NCBI RefSeq assembly: GCF_004116265.1
Contig: NZ_QOUX01000032.1
Coordinates: 186,001-250,000, forward strand
Direction of reading: 5' to 3'
Source of the DNA: Anaerobacillus alkaliphilus
GTDB taxonomy: Bacteria; Bacillota; Bacilli; Bacillales; Anaerobacillaceae
Length of the DNA stretch: 64,000 bases
Shown piece by piece: positions 1 to 7,286 of this stretch. The translations under genes were made by a program, and so were the position numbers. Within the stretch, counting starts at the first letter, position 1, and every line of letters starts with the position of its first letter. The notes under the pieces were generated by a model. The model was not told the origin of the DNA. It made no database searches and was given only the letters and a program-made list of their open reading frames with translations.

Positions 1-210
1 ATCAATATCTACACCTATCATTTCTGTAATCTCTTTCTTTTTTACTTTTGCAACCATCTGACTACCATAGCCTGTTCCGCAGGCGATATCTAGAACACGC
101 CCCTCAACGTATGGAGTTGAAAAATAATATCTGGCTGTATGTTCTAAAAGACTCGCGTTTGTTGAGTCCAATTCCTTTGGTATCATGCGTTCCCCTGTAT
201 CTTTTAACAT
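1..210 (-). CDS. Class I SAM-dependent methyltransferase, N-terminal part (runs off the window)
   Basis: Reading the minus strand from the ATG at 208-210 gives an open frame of 70 codons to the window edge. It contains the glycine-rich SAM-binding loop VLDIACGTGYGS, followed by GVDID, the typical acidic end of strand beta 2. An upstream GGTGA in good spacing supports the start. The family transfers methyl groups from S-adenosylmethionine; the substrate cannot be told from this N-terminal piece. It is divergent from the sulP gene, and the 3' end lies outside the window. Confidence 0.8.
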   Translation of the reverse strand, partial: MLKDTGERMIPKELDSTNASLLEHTARYYFSTPYVEGRVLDIACGTGYGSQMVAKVKKKEITEMIGVDID

Positions 211-337
211 GAAATCACCGCTCACTTAAAATTTATTACCTATATCATAACAATTTCTTAAAAAGTATTCCAAATATCAACAAAAAATAAATTTTCTGAT
301 TTATTAAACTTTAGTAAATGTGACTTTTTTGTGAAAA
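211..337. other. AT-rich divergent promoter region
   Basis: Very AT-rich spacer between the methyltransferase and the sulP leader. It should hold promoters for both directions, but I could not assign -35/-10 boxes confidently. No gene is seen. Confidence 0.4.
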
Positions 338-500
338 AACGAGAAAAGAAAAGATACAAGTAGTTTAACGGAGAAAAATGGCCATGTAGTACGCTTACAT
401 CGAAATTCAGATTCTTCTTCATCCGTGGTAGAATTCAATTTGTTGATAACGGACTGACTTTCGTGAGAGTCGAAAGTCAAATTTTTAAAAAACTTAATAA
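338..500 (+). promoter_or_regulatory. Structured 5' leader of sulP with attenuator-like hairpin (class unknown)
   Basis: The 180 nt before sulP hold several complementary segments: ACGGA (369-373) with TCCGT (422-426), a small ATGTA/TACAT hairpin (384-399), and a strong TGACTTTCG...CGAAAGTCA stem (454-479) followed by a T-rich run, which looks like an intrinsic terminator placed before the start codon. This layout (aptamer-like domain, then terminator, then transporter) is typical of transcription-attenuation riboswitches. I do not recognise the class. An ORF on the opposite strand here looks accidental. Confidence 0.5.
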
Positions 501-515
501 GGAAGAGGTGTAAGC

Positions 516-1976
516 TTGAATTTACAAGCAATTAAACAAGAATGGTTTAGCAATATTAAAGGAGACACCTTAGCAGGGATCGTAGTAGCATTAGCATTAA
601 TACCGGAAGCTATTGCATTTTCTATTATTGCAGGTGTAGACCCAATGGTTGGTCTTTATGCTTCTTTTTGTATTGCCGTTGTTATTGCCTTTGTTGGTGG
701 CCGTCCGGGAATGATTTCAGCTGCTACAGGTGCAATGGCATTACTGATGATTACCCTCGTAGCCGATCATGGACTTCAATATTTATTGGCTGCAACAATT
801 TTAACTGGGGTTCTTCAGATTTTATTTGGGGTGCTCAAACTAGCTCAGTATATGAAGTTTGTACCTAGATCAGTTATGGTAGGGTTTGTTAATGCATTAG
901 CAATCCTAATTTTTACAGCTCAATTACAACACTTTGTTGATGTTACATGGGTAATGTATGCTCTAGTTGCTTTAACTTTAGCGATTATTTATATCCTACC
1001 TAGATTTACAAAAGCAATTCCATCGACATTAGTAGCGATCATCGTTGTAACAGTCATCGCAGTTTTTGGAAACTTAGGAGTAAGCAATGTAGGAACAATG
1101 GGGAATCTTCAGAGTACGTTTCCTATTTTTATGCTTCCATCCATTCCGTTAACATTTGAAACATTAATGATCATTTTTCCATACGCATTAGCACTTTCAA
1201 TTGTTGGTTTATTAGAGTCTTTATTAACGGCTCAAATCGTTGATGATATGACAGATACGGATAGTGATAAGAACAGAGAAAGTCGCGGTCAAGGGATTGC
1301 CAACATTGTTGCCGGCTGTTTCGGTGGGATGGCTGGTTGTGCGATGATTGGTCAGTCAGTGATCAACGTAAAATCAGGTGGTAGAGGACGCTTATCAGCT
1401 TTAGTTGCTGGACTTTTCCTGATGTTTTTAATTATTGTCCTTGGCTCGGTTGTTGTACAAATTCCGTTAGCGGCCTTAGCTGGAGTTATGTTCATGGTTG
1501 CAATTGGGACATTCGACTGGAATTCATTAAAAACACTTCACAAAATTCCTAGAACAGACGCAACTGTTATGGTTGTTACAGTCTTAACTGTTGTAATTAC
1601 TCATAACTTAGCAATTGGGGTTTTAACAGGTGTTCTTCTAAGTGCAATTTTCTTCGGAGCGAAAATTTCAAAGGTTCACGTGACTTCTAAACTTTCACAC
1701 TCAGGTGATAAGAAGACTTACTTTGTTGAAGGGCAACTATTCTTCGTATCGGTTACGGACTTTATTGCTGCCTTCGATTTCAAAGACGCTGTTAAAGAAG
1801 TGGAAATCGATTTTAGCCGAGCCCATCTATGGGATGACTCAGCGATAGGTGCGATAGATAAGGTTGAAATGAAATATGAACAAAGTGGAATTACCGTTCA
1901 TTTTACCGGGTTAAATAAAGAAAGCTCATTATTAGTACAAAAAATTGGTGGCTTATCGAAAAATTCTGGCCATTAA
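516..1976 (+). CDS. SulP-family anion transporter with STAS domain
   Basis: A 486-residue inner-membrane protein of the SulP/SLC26 family, which carries sulfate, bicarbonate or related anions, sometimes with Na+. The N-terminal 380 residues are about a dozen hydrophobic segments, beginning with the family pattern [15 protein letters not shown]. The cytoplasmic C-terminus has a STAS domain (roughly residues 400-480, with [20 protein letters not shown]). The TTG start at 516 follows AGAGGTG at suitable spacing. It is followed by a terminator and a universal stress protein, a pairing common for SulP genes. Compared with sulfate carriers the STAS domain is short, and bicarbonate is a plausible substrate, but specificity is inference. 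The leader RNA upstream probably controls transcription. Confidence 0.88.
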   Translation: MNLQAIKQEWFSNIKGDTLAGIVVALALIPEAIAFSIIAGVDPMVGLYASFCIAVVIAFVGGRPGMISAATGAMALLMITLVADHGLQYLLAATILTGVLQILFGVLKLAQYMKFVPRSVMVGFVNALAILIFTAQLQHFVDVTWVMYALVALTLAIIYILPRFTKAIPSTLVAIIVVTVIAVFGNLGVSNVGTMGNLQSTFPIFMLPSIPLTFETLMIIFPYALALSIVGLLESLLTAQIVDDMTDTDSDKNRESRGQGIANIVAGCFGGMAGCAMIGQSVINVKSGGRGRLSALVAGLFLMFLIIVLGSVVVQIPLAALAGVMFMVAIGTFDWNSLKTLHKIPRTDATVMVVTVLTVVITHNLAIGVLTGVLLSAIFFGAKISKVHVTSKLSHSGDKKTYFVEGQLFFVSVTDFIAAFDFKDAVKEVEIDFSRAHLWDDSAIGAIDKVEMKYEQSGITVHFTGLNKESSLLVQKIGGLSKNSGH

Positions 1977-1996
1977 TGTATACTGTTAGAAACATA

Positions 1997-2039
1997 CAAA
2001 AGTGTCTGTTCATCTTAGATGACCGGCACTTTTGTTTTA
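1997..2039 (+). terminator. Terminator after sulP
   Basis: CAAAAGTG...CACTTTTG stem followed by TTTTAT. It lies between the sulP stop and the universal-stress-protein ribosome site, so the second gene is transcribed by readthrough or its own promoter. Confidence 0.7.
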
Positions 2040-2063
2040 TTATACGAAAATGGGGGTTATTTC

Positions 2064-2483
2064 ATGTTTGAACATATTTTGCTAGCGGCTGATGGTTCAG
2101 CACATTCACTACGAGCAGCTGAAAATGCTATTCACTTAGTAGGGGGAAAAGAACAAAGTAAAGTGACGATTGTATATGTAGTTGATGGAGCAACCTCAAA
2201 ATCAGATGTGCTACGAATTGGGGACAGTAAAGATATCGCTGAAAAAAGAAAAGAGAAACTAAAGGATATTCTTACATTATTAGAAAAATCATCGATAGCA
2301 CATGAATTAAAAATCCTTCACGGCGACCCAGGAGAAACAATTGTAGAGTTCGCTAATAATCAAGAGTTTGATTGCCTGGTCATTGGTAGTCGCGGCCTAA
2401 ATAGTTTACAAAGCATGGTACTTGGTGGGGTTAGTCACAAAGCTGCGAAACGTGCGAAATGCCCTGTGATGATAGTTAAGTAG
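2064..2483 (+). CDS. Universal stress protein (UspA family)
   Basis: A 139-residue cytoplasmic Usp-fold protein. The N-terminal HILLAADGSAHSLRAAENA strand-loop and the C-terminal GSRGLNSLQSMVLGGVSHKAAKRAKCPVMIV match the ATP-binding Usp motif G-x2-G-x9-G-(S/T). The start at 2064 was chosen over an upstream GTG because it follows a purine-rich GGGGG site, whereas the longer frame begins inside the sulP terminator. Usp proteins of this type often sit next to SulP or antiporter genes and are thought to modulate transport or stress survival; the partner is not shown by sequence alone. Confidence 0.88.
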   Translation: MFEHILLAADGSAHSLRAAENAIHLVGGKEQSKVTIVYVVDGATSKSDVLRIGDSKDIAEKRKEKLKDILTLLEKSSIAHELKILHGDPGETIVEFANNQEFDCLVIGSRGLNSLQSMVLGGVSHKAAKRAKCPVMIVK

Positions 2484-2630
2484 AATTGTGAATTATGAAT
2501 TATGAATTATGATTGATAGAACAAAGCTCAGTTCAAAATTGAACTGAGCTTTGTTTGCATTAAAAATAATTTTACGGAACTGCGAAGCCTAGCCCTATCC
2601 AACAATTCAAAATTCAAAATTGACAATTAT
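2484..2630. repeat. Paired heptamer tracts flanking a bidirectional terminator
   Basis: The tract 2484-2514 (GAATTGT/GAATTAT units) begins right at the stop codon of the stress-protein gene. An inverted partner at 2602-2630 abuts the stop of the convergent membrane-protein gene. Between them lies a near-perfect hairpin at 2521-2556. Each tract reads GAATTNT in the direction of the gene it follows. Confidence 0.85.
2521..2556. terminator. Bidirectional terminator
   Basis: Perfect stem ACAAAGCTCAGTTCAA / TTGAACTGAGCTTTGT between convergent genes. Confidence 0.85.
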
Positions 2631-3199
2631 TTTTCATGATGATGATGAGAATGGTCAGTCTCTTCTTGATGATTAGGCAAGGAATAATGATCTGTAAAAT
2701 AAAAGGCCAGTAAGATAACAATAAATAAAGGAAACCGTCTCCTAAAGAAGAAACTCCTCCAACCTTTTTCTTTAACTGTTACTTCACCTTGCATCATCAA
2801 TAGCAAAATAAAGAAAACGCCAGCAGCCAGCACAATGATTACGTTCATCGCATTGTTAGCCATATCACTCGAAACCATTACACCTAGCATAGCTCCCATC
2901 ATTCCACCCATTGCTCCTGAAAGAAAACCGTCTAAAATGGCCATCATACTAATTGGAAATCCAGCTATAGTTCCCATAATTGCACCAAATAAAATACTTA
3001 TGACCGTGATTTCAAAAAAATGTTCCGGAAAAATAAGACCCATAATCGTCCCAAAAGATAAACCAAGTGTCATCCCAATTGTCATCGCAATCATCATCCC
3101 AGCCATAGTGGAGATGTGTTTCCGATACAAAAATAAAAAGCTAAAGATCCAAGCGATAATACATGTGTAAAGTAGAGTTAAAAGTATCTCTAACCCCAT
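2627..3199 (-). CDS. Unknown Gly/Met-rich polytopic membrane protein with His-rich C-terminus
   Basis: A 190-residue protein that I do not recognise. About five hydrophobic segments are unusually rich in Gly and Met with repeated GxxxG-type spacing (GMMIAMTIGMTLGLSFG, GFLSGAMGGMMGAMLGVM), suggesting tightly packed helices. The C-terminus ends in a cytoplasmic or external HSHHHHEK tail that could bind metal ions. The start is supported by GGGAGGTG upstream. An imperfect palindrome 60-80 nt upstream (3262-3281) may be an operator. A metal-related role is only a guess from the histidine tail and methionine content. Confidence 0.75.
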   Translation of the reverse strand: MGLEILLTLLYTCIIAWIFSFLFLYRKHISTMAGMMIAMTIGMTLGLSFGTIMGLIFPEHFFEITVISILFGAIMGTIAGFPISMMAILDGFLSGAMGGMMGAMLGVMVSSDMANNAMNVIIVLAAGVFFILLLMMQGEVTVKEKGWRSFFFRRRFPLFIVILLAFYFTDHYSLPNHQEETDHSHHHHEK

Positions 3200-3261
3200 A
3201 TGAGCACCTCCCTACTTAATAATTCATATGAACGTTTTTCAAAATAAGTACAAGTTCTCTC

Positions 3262-3281
3262 TTAAACAAACGTTTAATTAA
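3262..3281. promoter_or_regulatory. Palindromic operator-like site
   Basis: TTAAACAAACGTTTAATTAA, 18 of 20 bases identical to the perfect palindrome at 52631-52650. It lies upstream of the divergent membrane-protein gene. It looks like a TetR- or LacI-type dimer site; the cognate regulator is unknown. Confidence 0.45.
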
Positions 3282-3345
3282 ATTTCATTCCCCCCCTTAA
3301 AATGAAGTAATTCTCCGTATAGATAAGCAAGAAAGAAAAAACAAG

Positions 3346-3424
3346 TAAAGGGCAAAACCATTGAAAGGTGGTGACGCAAAACTACAGGGACTAAGGGTTC
3401 AACCTATGTTAGCCAGTTGCCAAA
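3346..3424 (+). ncRNA. Cyclic-di-GMP-I riboswitch (GEMM)
   Basis: The sequence carries the class hallmarks in order: GGGCAAAACC, GAAAGGTGGTGACGCAAA, ACTACAGGGACTAAG, then a second arm and closing AGCCAGTTGCC that pairs with the opening GGCAA. This is the aptamer that binds the second messenger c-di-GMP. I see no strong terminator after it, and the ribosome site of the next gene starts only about 20 nt downstream, so translational control is likelier. The regulated unit is the lipoprotein and secreted coiled-coil protein that follow. Confidence 0.93.
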
Positions 3425-3456
3425 ATGATATTATGGGAAATTTGAGGTGAGAGAAC

Positions 3457-3942
3457 GTGAGTCATAAGGTAGTACATATATTTCTCATCATTCTTTTGAC
3501 TGCTTTAGTTGGTTGTAGTAAAGCTACGGAAGAAGTTACTGATAACAATCCGAATGGTGATGGTAATAACTACTACGATAATTCCGAACTAGGAATATCA
3601 ATTGAGGCAGAAACTGGTTGGGTGCTTGAGAAAGAGACCTCACAAACTGTGAAGTTTACGCGTGATAATATAATTGGTTTGATCTCTGTTATTCCAAAAG
3701 AAAAAACTGTGTCAGAAATAAAGAAAGAGCTATTATCAGGTGCAGGTGAGGTTACTGTCGTTGGTGAAGGACTTAATTTTATTGCTTGGAAAACTGAGCT
3801 AGAAGAAAGCATTCGCACACAGATATGGATTGAGGAAAAGTCAGATCGTCAAATAATAGTCACGATGATGACACCTGACGAAATGTTTGAAGGTAACAGA
3901 GAGACGATAGAAGATTTTCGTGAAATGATAGAAATTTATTAA
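3457..3942 (+). CDS. Small lipoprotein under c-di-GMP riboswitch control
   Basis: A 161-residue predicted lipoprotein: hydrophobic signal sequence IFLIILLTALVGC with Cys20 as the lipidation site, then a polar linker and a roughly 110-residue domain (NSELGISIEAETGWVLEKE...). That domain resembles the PsbP-like fold common in Bacillus lipoproteins, though I cannot confirm the family. GTG start at 3457 with GAGGTGAG upstream. It is the first gene after the c-di-GMP-I riboswitch and lies 24 nt from the next gene, so the two probably form one transcript. The role is unknown; cell-surface location is well supported. Confidence 0.78.
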   Translation: MSHKVVHIFLIILLTALVGCSKATEEVTDNNPNGDGNNYYDNSELGISIEAETGWVLEKETSQTVKFTRDNIIGLISVIPKEKTVSEIKKELLSGAGEVTVVGEGLNFIAWKTELEESIRTQIWIEEKSDRQIIVTMMTPDEMFEGNRETIEDFREMIEIY

Positions 3943-3966
3943 GTGAACAAGGAGAGGAACTAAACG

Positions 3967-4866
3967 ATGAAGAAAATTATATCAACAGCAATTTTAGTAG
4001 GTGGTTTAACAATGGGTGGAGCAACCTTTGCCGATAGTGTTGACAATAAAAAAACAGGTGTAGATGAATTGCTATTTCATATCTTTGAAGGAAATGCTCA
4101 ACTAACGAAAAATGTTGTCCAAAGGGTGATTGTTCAGGATCGCTTTACAGAAAATCGCCTTGATAAAATCGAAACTGTCATTGAAACTGGCGAGGAAAAC
4201 GCAGTCGGAGAACTAGTTGAAGACATCGATCAGAATTTAGCAGCTATCGAAAATATCGTTGATGAAGCAGCAAAAATTGGTGAGGACATCACTGAACTAG
4301 AAGAGGTAATAGCACAAATTATCGTCAAACGTAGTCAAAATCTACTAGCATTATTAGAGCGAGATAACCTTCCTGAGCAAGCGAAGGCTGGAATTAGAAA
4401 AGCGTTGGCTAATCAAGAAAGAGCGATGGCTCGTGTGGCAAAAGCCAAAGACCTTTGGAAGTCTGTTGAAGAAGCGATCGCAAAATTAGAAGAAGAGCTA
4501 GTAACGGCAGAAGAAGTTGAACTTGTAGAAGAAACAATTGAAGTAGAAAGCGACGTTACAACAGAATTAGAAACAGAAGAAGTAGAAGAAAGCAACAAGC
4601 ATGTTGTAAAAACAAATGAGAAAGTAGAAAGAACGTTAACTAAGGCTGCAGAGAAAATTCAAAGAACTGAAGAGCGTGCTACAAAACATCTTGAAAAAGG
4701 TCAAACAAAAGCTCACGAAAAGGCTCTAGAAAAAATTGAAAGAACACAAAAGCAAGCACAAGAGAAGGTAGAAAGAACATTAGAGCAAGCTGCTGAAAAA
4801 GGAAATAAAGGGAATAAAGGTAACAAAGATAATAAAGGAAACGGCCAAGGTCAAGGAAGACCATAA
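3967..4866 (+). CDS. Secreted coiled-coil protein with GNK-rich tail (DUF5667-like)
   Basis: A 299-residue exported protein. A signal peptide (residues 1-22, ending TFADS) is followed by a helical region of about 140 residues resembling DUF5667 proteins, an acidic stretch of Glu/Val/Thr (about 175-215), then a charged coiled-coil with repeated KxxERTxxxAxEK units and a final low-complexity KGNKGNKDNKGNGQGQGRP tail. It is cotranscribed with the lipoprotein behind the c-di-GMP riboswitch and precedes sigI-rsgI; RsgI carries a similar Asn/Gly/Lys tail. A cell-wall or matrix role responding to c-di-GMP is plausible inference. Confidence 0.75.
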   Translation: MKKIISTAILVGGLTMGGATFADSVDNKKTGVDELLFHIFEGNAQLTKNVVQRVIVQDRFTENRLDKIETVIETGEENAVGELVEDIDQNLAAIENIVDEAAKIGEDITELEEVIAQIIVKRSQNLLALLERDNLPEQAKAGIRKALANQERAMARVAKAKDLWKSVEEAIAKLEEELVTAEEVELVEETIEVESDVTTELETEEVEESNKHVVKTNEKVERTLTKAAEKIQRTEERATKHLEKGQTKAHEKALEKIERTQKQAQEKVERTLEQAAEKGNKGNKGNKDNKGNGQGQGRP

Positions 4867-4879
4867 TACAAGGCCACAA

Positions 4880-4929
4880 AAAGAGACTTGCTCAAGCCAT
4901 CACTAGGTATATTGAGCCAGTCTCTTTCA
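4880..4929 (+). terminator. Terminator-like hairpin after the coiled-coil gene
   Basis: AAAGAGACTTGCTCAA pairs with TTGAGCCAGTCTCTTT with one mismatch; the following T-tract is weak. It separates the riboswitch unit from sigI. Confidence 0.65.
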
Positions 4930-5040
4930 TACGTTATTCAGTTAGTTGGTTTTACTGGTAATATCTTTTACTTTCTTTGACTACATAAACGAAGGATAAT
5001 AGAAGGATGTACGTATAAATCGGTAAAGGAGGCGTAGGGG

Positions 5041-5757
5041 ATGGAAACCGCTAATGTCGTAGAAGACACTGCTAGTGCCCAAAATGGTGATCAGTTTGTG
5101 CGTGAAAAGTTAATTCGTCATTACAAGCCTTACGTGCTTAATACCGTAGGACATATTTGTAAGAAGTATATAAGTTGGAGTGAAGAAGAGGCAAGTATTG
5201 GTCTAATAGCTCTAAATAAAGCTATTGATACGTATGACTCATCAAAAGGTAGGACCTTTCTTAATTACGTGTATCTATTAGTGCAAAGGGATTTGATCGA
5301 TTTTTTTCGCAAAGAAAAGAATGAAAGGCATGTTTCGTTAAATGCCAATGTTATAGATGAAGGAAATCTTCAAACAAATTACGAAGTAGAGCAATCGTTG
5401 CAGCGTTATGAAAAGGAAAAACAAGCAAATGATTTAGTAGAAGAGATCCTAGAGCTAAGTGAGGAACTTGAGAAATACCAAATAAACTTTGAAGAATTGG
5501 AGAAGTTTTCTCCTAAACATAAAGATACGAGGGAAAGTTTGTTTGAACTCGTTGAGAGATTTGTAGAAGATCAAGAGTGTGTCGAACAGTTTATAAAAAA
5601 GAGGCAATTCCCAACGACCATGTTTGTAAAGAAAACAGGGTATAAGGTGAAAACAATTGAAAGACATCGGAAATATATCGTTACGTTGATCTTATTAAAG
5701 CTTCATCCACAGTGGATATTGCTGGGTCAATACATTCAAAGAGGGGATCGGTCATGA
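5041..5757 (+). CDS. sigI: RNA polymerase sigma factor SigI
   Basis: A 238-residue sigma-70-family factor of the SigI type. Region 2 is visible at residues 22-95 (YKPYVLNTVGHICKKY, EASIGLIALNKAIDTYDSSKG, FLNYVYLLVQRDLIDFFRKE), followed by the SigI-specific C-terminal domain instead of a classical region 4 (about 150-235). ATG at 5041 follows AAAGGAGG. It overlaps the next gene by ATGA, the usual arrangement of sigI with its anti-sigma gene rsgI. In B. subtilis SigI responds to heat and cell-wall stress; in clostridia it controls cellulosome genes. The target genes here are unknown. Confidence 0.92.
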   Translation: METANVVEDTASAQNGDQFVREKLIRHYKPYVLNTVGHICKKYISWSEEEASIGLIALNKAIDTYDSSKGRTFLNYVYLLVQRDLIDFFRKEKNERHVSLNANVIDEGNLQTNYEVEQSLQRYEKEKQANDLVEEILELSEELEKYQINFEELEKFSPKHKDTRESLFELVERFVEDQECVEQFIKKRQFPTTMFVKKTGYKVKTIERHRKYIVTLILLKLHPQWILLGQYIQRGDRS

Positions 5758-6881
5758 TGGGCAAACTAAGTACAGAAGGAATAGTTGTAAAAGTAACCGA
5801 AGATAAAATTGTTTTACTATGCCCAAATGGGGCGTTTAAGAATATTGCTAGAGCTGCTCATAATGCCCCACCATTATTGGGAGAACAGTATGTTCATGTG
5901 GAGAAGCAAACATCATGGTTGAAATATGTATCTGTAGCGGCAGTTTTCTTTTTAGCAATTATGGCATACACGATATTTCAAATGACAGCACCCACTAGTT
6001 CATACGTACTAGCGATTGATATAAATCCTAGTCTTGAGCTAGTGTTAAATGAGAAAATGGAAGTGGAGAAAGCAACAGGATATAACGAGGAAGCTGTAGA
6101 GTTACTCTCAACTTTAAAAATCGAAAACCTTGTATTGGCAGAAGCATATCAAAAGATTATTGAGTATTCTTATGAAAAAGGGTATCTAACGTCTGACAAT
6201 TCGTATGTTGAAACAGCAATTATTCCGCTTAAAAAACAAAATAAGAAAGTAATTGAAAAAATTGAAGAAACGATTAAAATCTCAACTCCACAAGATGTTG
6301 TAGTGACTGTTACACAGAATAATAGTGAAACATATCAAGATGCAAAAGATATGCAAGTGTCTGTAAACAAGTTAACGCACTTAAAAGAACTTAAGAATGA
6401 TGGAGTTATCGAAAGTGTGCAAGCAGCAAAAGGTAAAAGTGTCTCGGAACTAAGGAAGATGCAGAAGGATTTGAATAAGTCTGAGGAGTCACAAGAAAAA
6501 GCTAATCCTAACAAAGGTAAAGGAAATGGCAATGGCAATCAGCCAGAACCTCCTGGATTGAATAAAGATAAGAAGAAAAATAATCAACCATCTATGAGAC
6601 CAGCTAATCCAGCTGCTGAGAAAAAGGGTGACAACTCTAATAAGGAGAAATCGCCGGGTAATAGCAACAATCCTGGTCAGGGTAACAATGGTAACGAAAC
6701 TAATAAAGGCAATCCGGCTAAAAATAACGATAAAGGCAATAACAAATCAGGTAAAGGTAATAATGATAAAGGAAATAATCCTGGAAAGGGCAACAATAGT
6801 AATAATTCAGGTAAAGGAAACAATCAAGGTAATAATGGTAGCAATCCAGGGAAAGGGAACCCTGGTAAAGGAAATAACTAA
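5754..6881 (+). CDS. rsgI: Anti-sigma-I factor RsgI with Asn/Gly/Lys-rich extracellular tail
   Basis: A 375-residue single-pass membrane anti-sigma factor. The RsgI N-terminal domain (TEGIVVKVTEDKIVLLCPNG) covers about residues 5-55, one membrane helix about 57-77, then the conserved periplasmic stretch with IDINPSLEL (Asn91-Pro92). The equivalent Asn-Pro bond is the reported autocleavage site in RsgI proteins. From about residue 235 the protein is low-complexity NPGKGNN-type sequence, in place of the carbohydrate-binding modules seen in clostridia. Two adjacent ATGs exist; the first, overlapping the sigI stop, is chosen. Tail-mediated sensing of wall or matrix polymer is inference. Confidence 0.9.
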   Translation: MMGKLSTEGIVVKVTEDKIVLLCPNGAFKNIARAAHNAPPLLGEQYVHVEKQTSWLKYVSVAAVFFLAIMAYTIFQMTAPTSSYVLAIDINPSLELVLNEKMEVEKATGYNEEAVELLSTLKIENLVLAEAYQKIIEYSYEKGYLTSDNSYVETAIIPLKKQNKKVIEKIEETIKISTPQDVVVTVTQNNSETYQDAKDMQVSVNKLTHLKELKNDGVIESVQAAKGKSVSELRKMQKDLNKSEESQEKANPNKGKGNGNGNQPEPPGLNKDKKKNNQPSMRPANPAAEKKGDNSNKEKSPGNSNNPGQGNNGNETNKGNPAKNNDKGNNKSGKGNNDKGNNPGKGNNSNNSGKGNNQGNNGSNPGKGNPGKGNN

Positions 6882-6920
6882 AGAAAAGGAAGCCGACTAC
6901 ACATGTTGGCTTCCTTTTCT
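6882..6920 (+). terminator. Terminator of sigI-rsgI
   Basis: AGAAAAGGAAGCC...GGCTTCCTTTTCT stem with a short T-rich end, immediately after the rsgI stop codon. Confidence 0.85.
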
Positions 6921-7286
6921 ACTTGTGTCCAAATGTTATTCAAGCATATTAAAATTAGAACAAAAAGTTATGTTCACAAAATAGCCACAATCTAATTACT
7001 TGCATTTTTTAAAGGACCTTAAATAGTCACAGACCTTAATTTAATAAGCTTTTTAGTGGTAAATAAACCGGAATCATTTCTAGTACTGTAAAAAGCAGGT
7101 AAGAAATTATTTCGAAAAAACAAATTCACAAATTAGACATAAATTATTCGCAATTTAGACATAGGATTTGTTAGGAATTTCACATAAACTGTGGTTAGTA
7201 ATTAACACTTTGTGTGTAGTGAAAACCTACTAAAATAAAATTCATCACCTAATGGTGAACTGTTGTTGAAGGGAGCTGGATTTTAC
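6921..7286 (+). promoter_or_regulatory. qox upstream region with an 18-nt direct repeat
   Basis: There is no gene in these 366 nt. Two copies of ATTC(A/G)CAA(A/T)TTAGACATA lie at 7124-7141 and 7146-7163, a 22-nt period (16 of 18 identical), in a position suited to regulator binding. ATTCACAAA in the first copy is the reverse complement of the TTTGTGAAT motif reported for ResD, but only one copy has it. A small hairpin TTCATCACC/GGTGAA (7243-7260) precedes the ribosome site. Confidence 0.4.

Noticed and set aside
304-531. 75-codon minus-strand ORF before sulP
   Set aside because: It lies across the structured leader, lacks a ribosome site and has no recognisable protein pattern.
2484-2630. 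CRISPR-like array suggested by regular short repeats
   Set aside because: Units are seven bases without spacers, often inverted around terminators; no cas genes are present.
6628-6984. 118-codon ORF in another frame of rsgI
   Set aside because: Produced by the repetitive Asn/Gly/Lys codons of the RsgI tail and running past its terminator.
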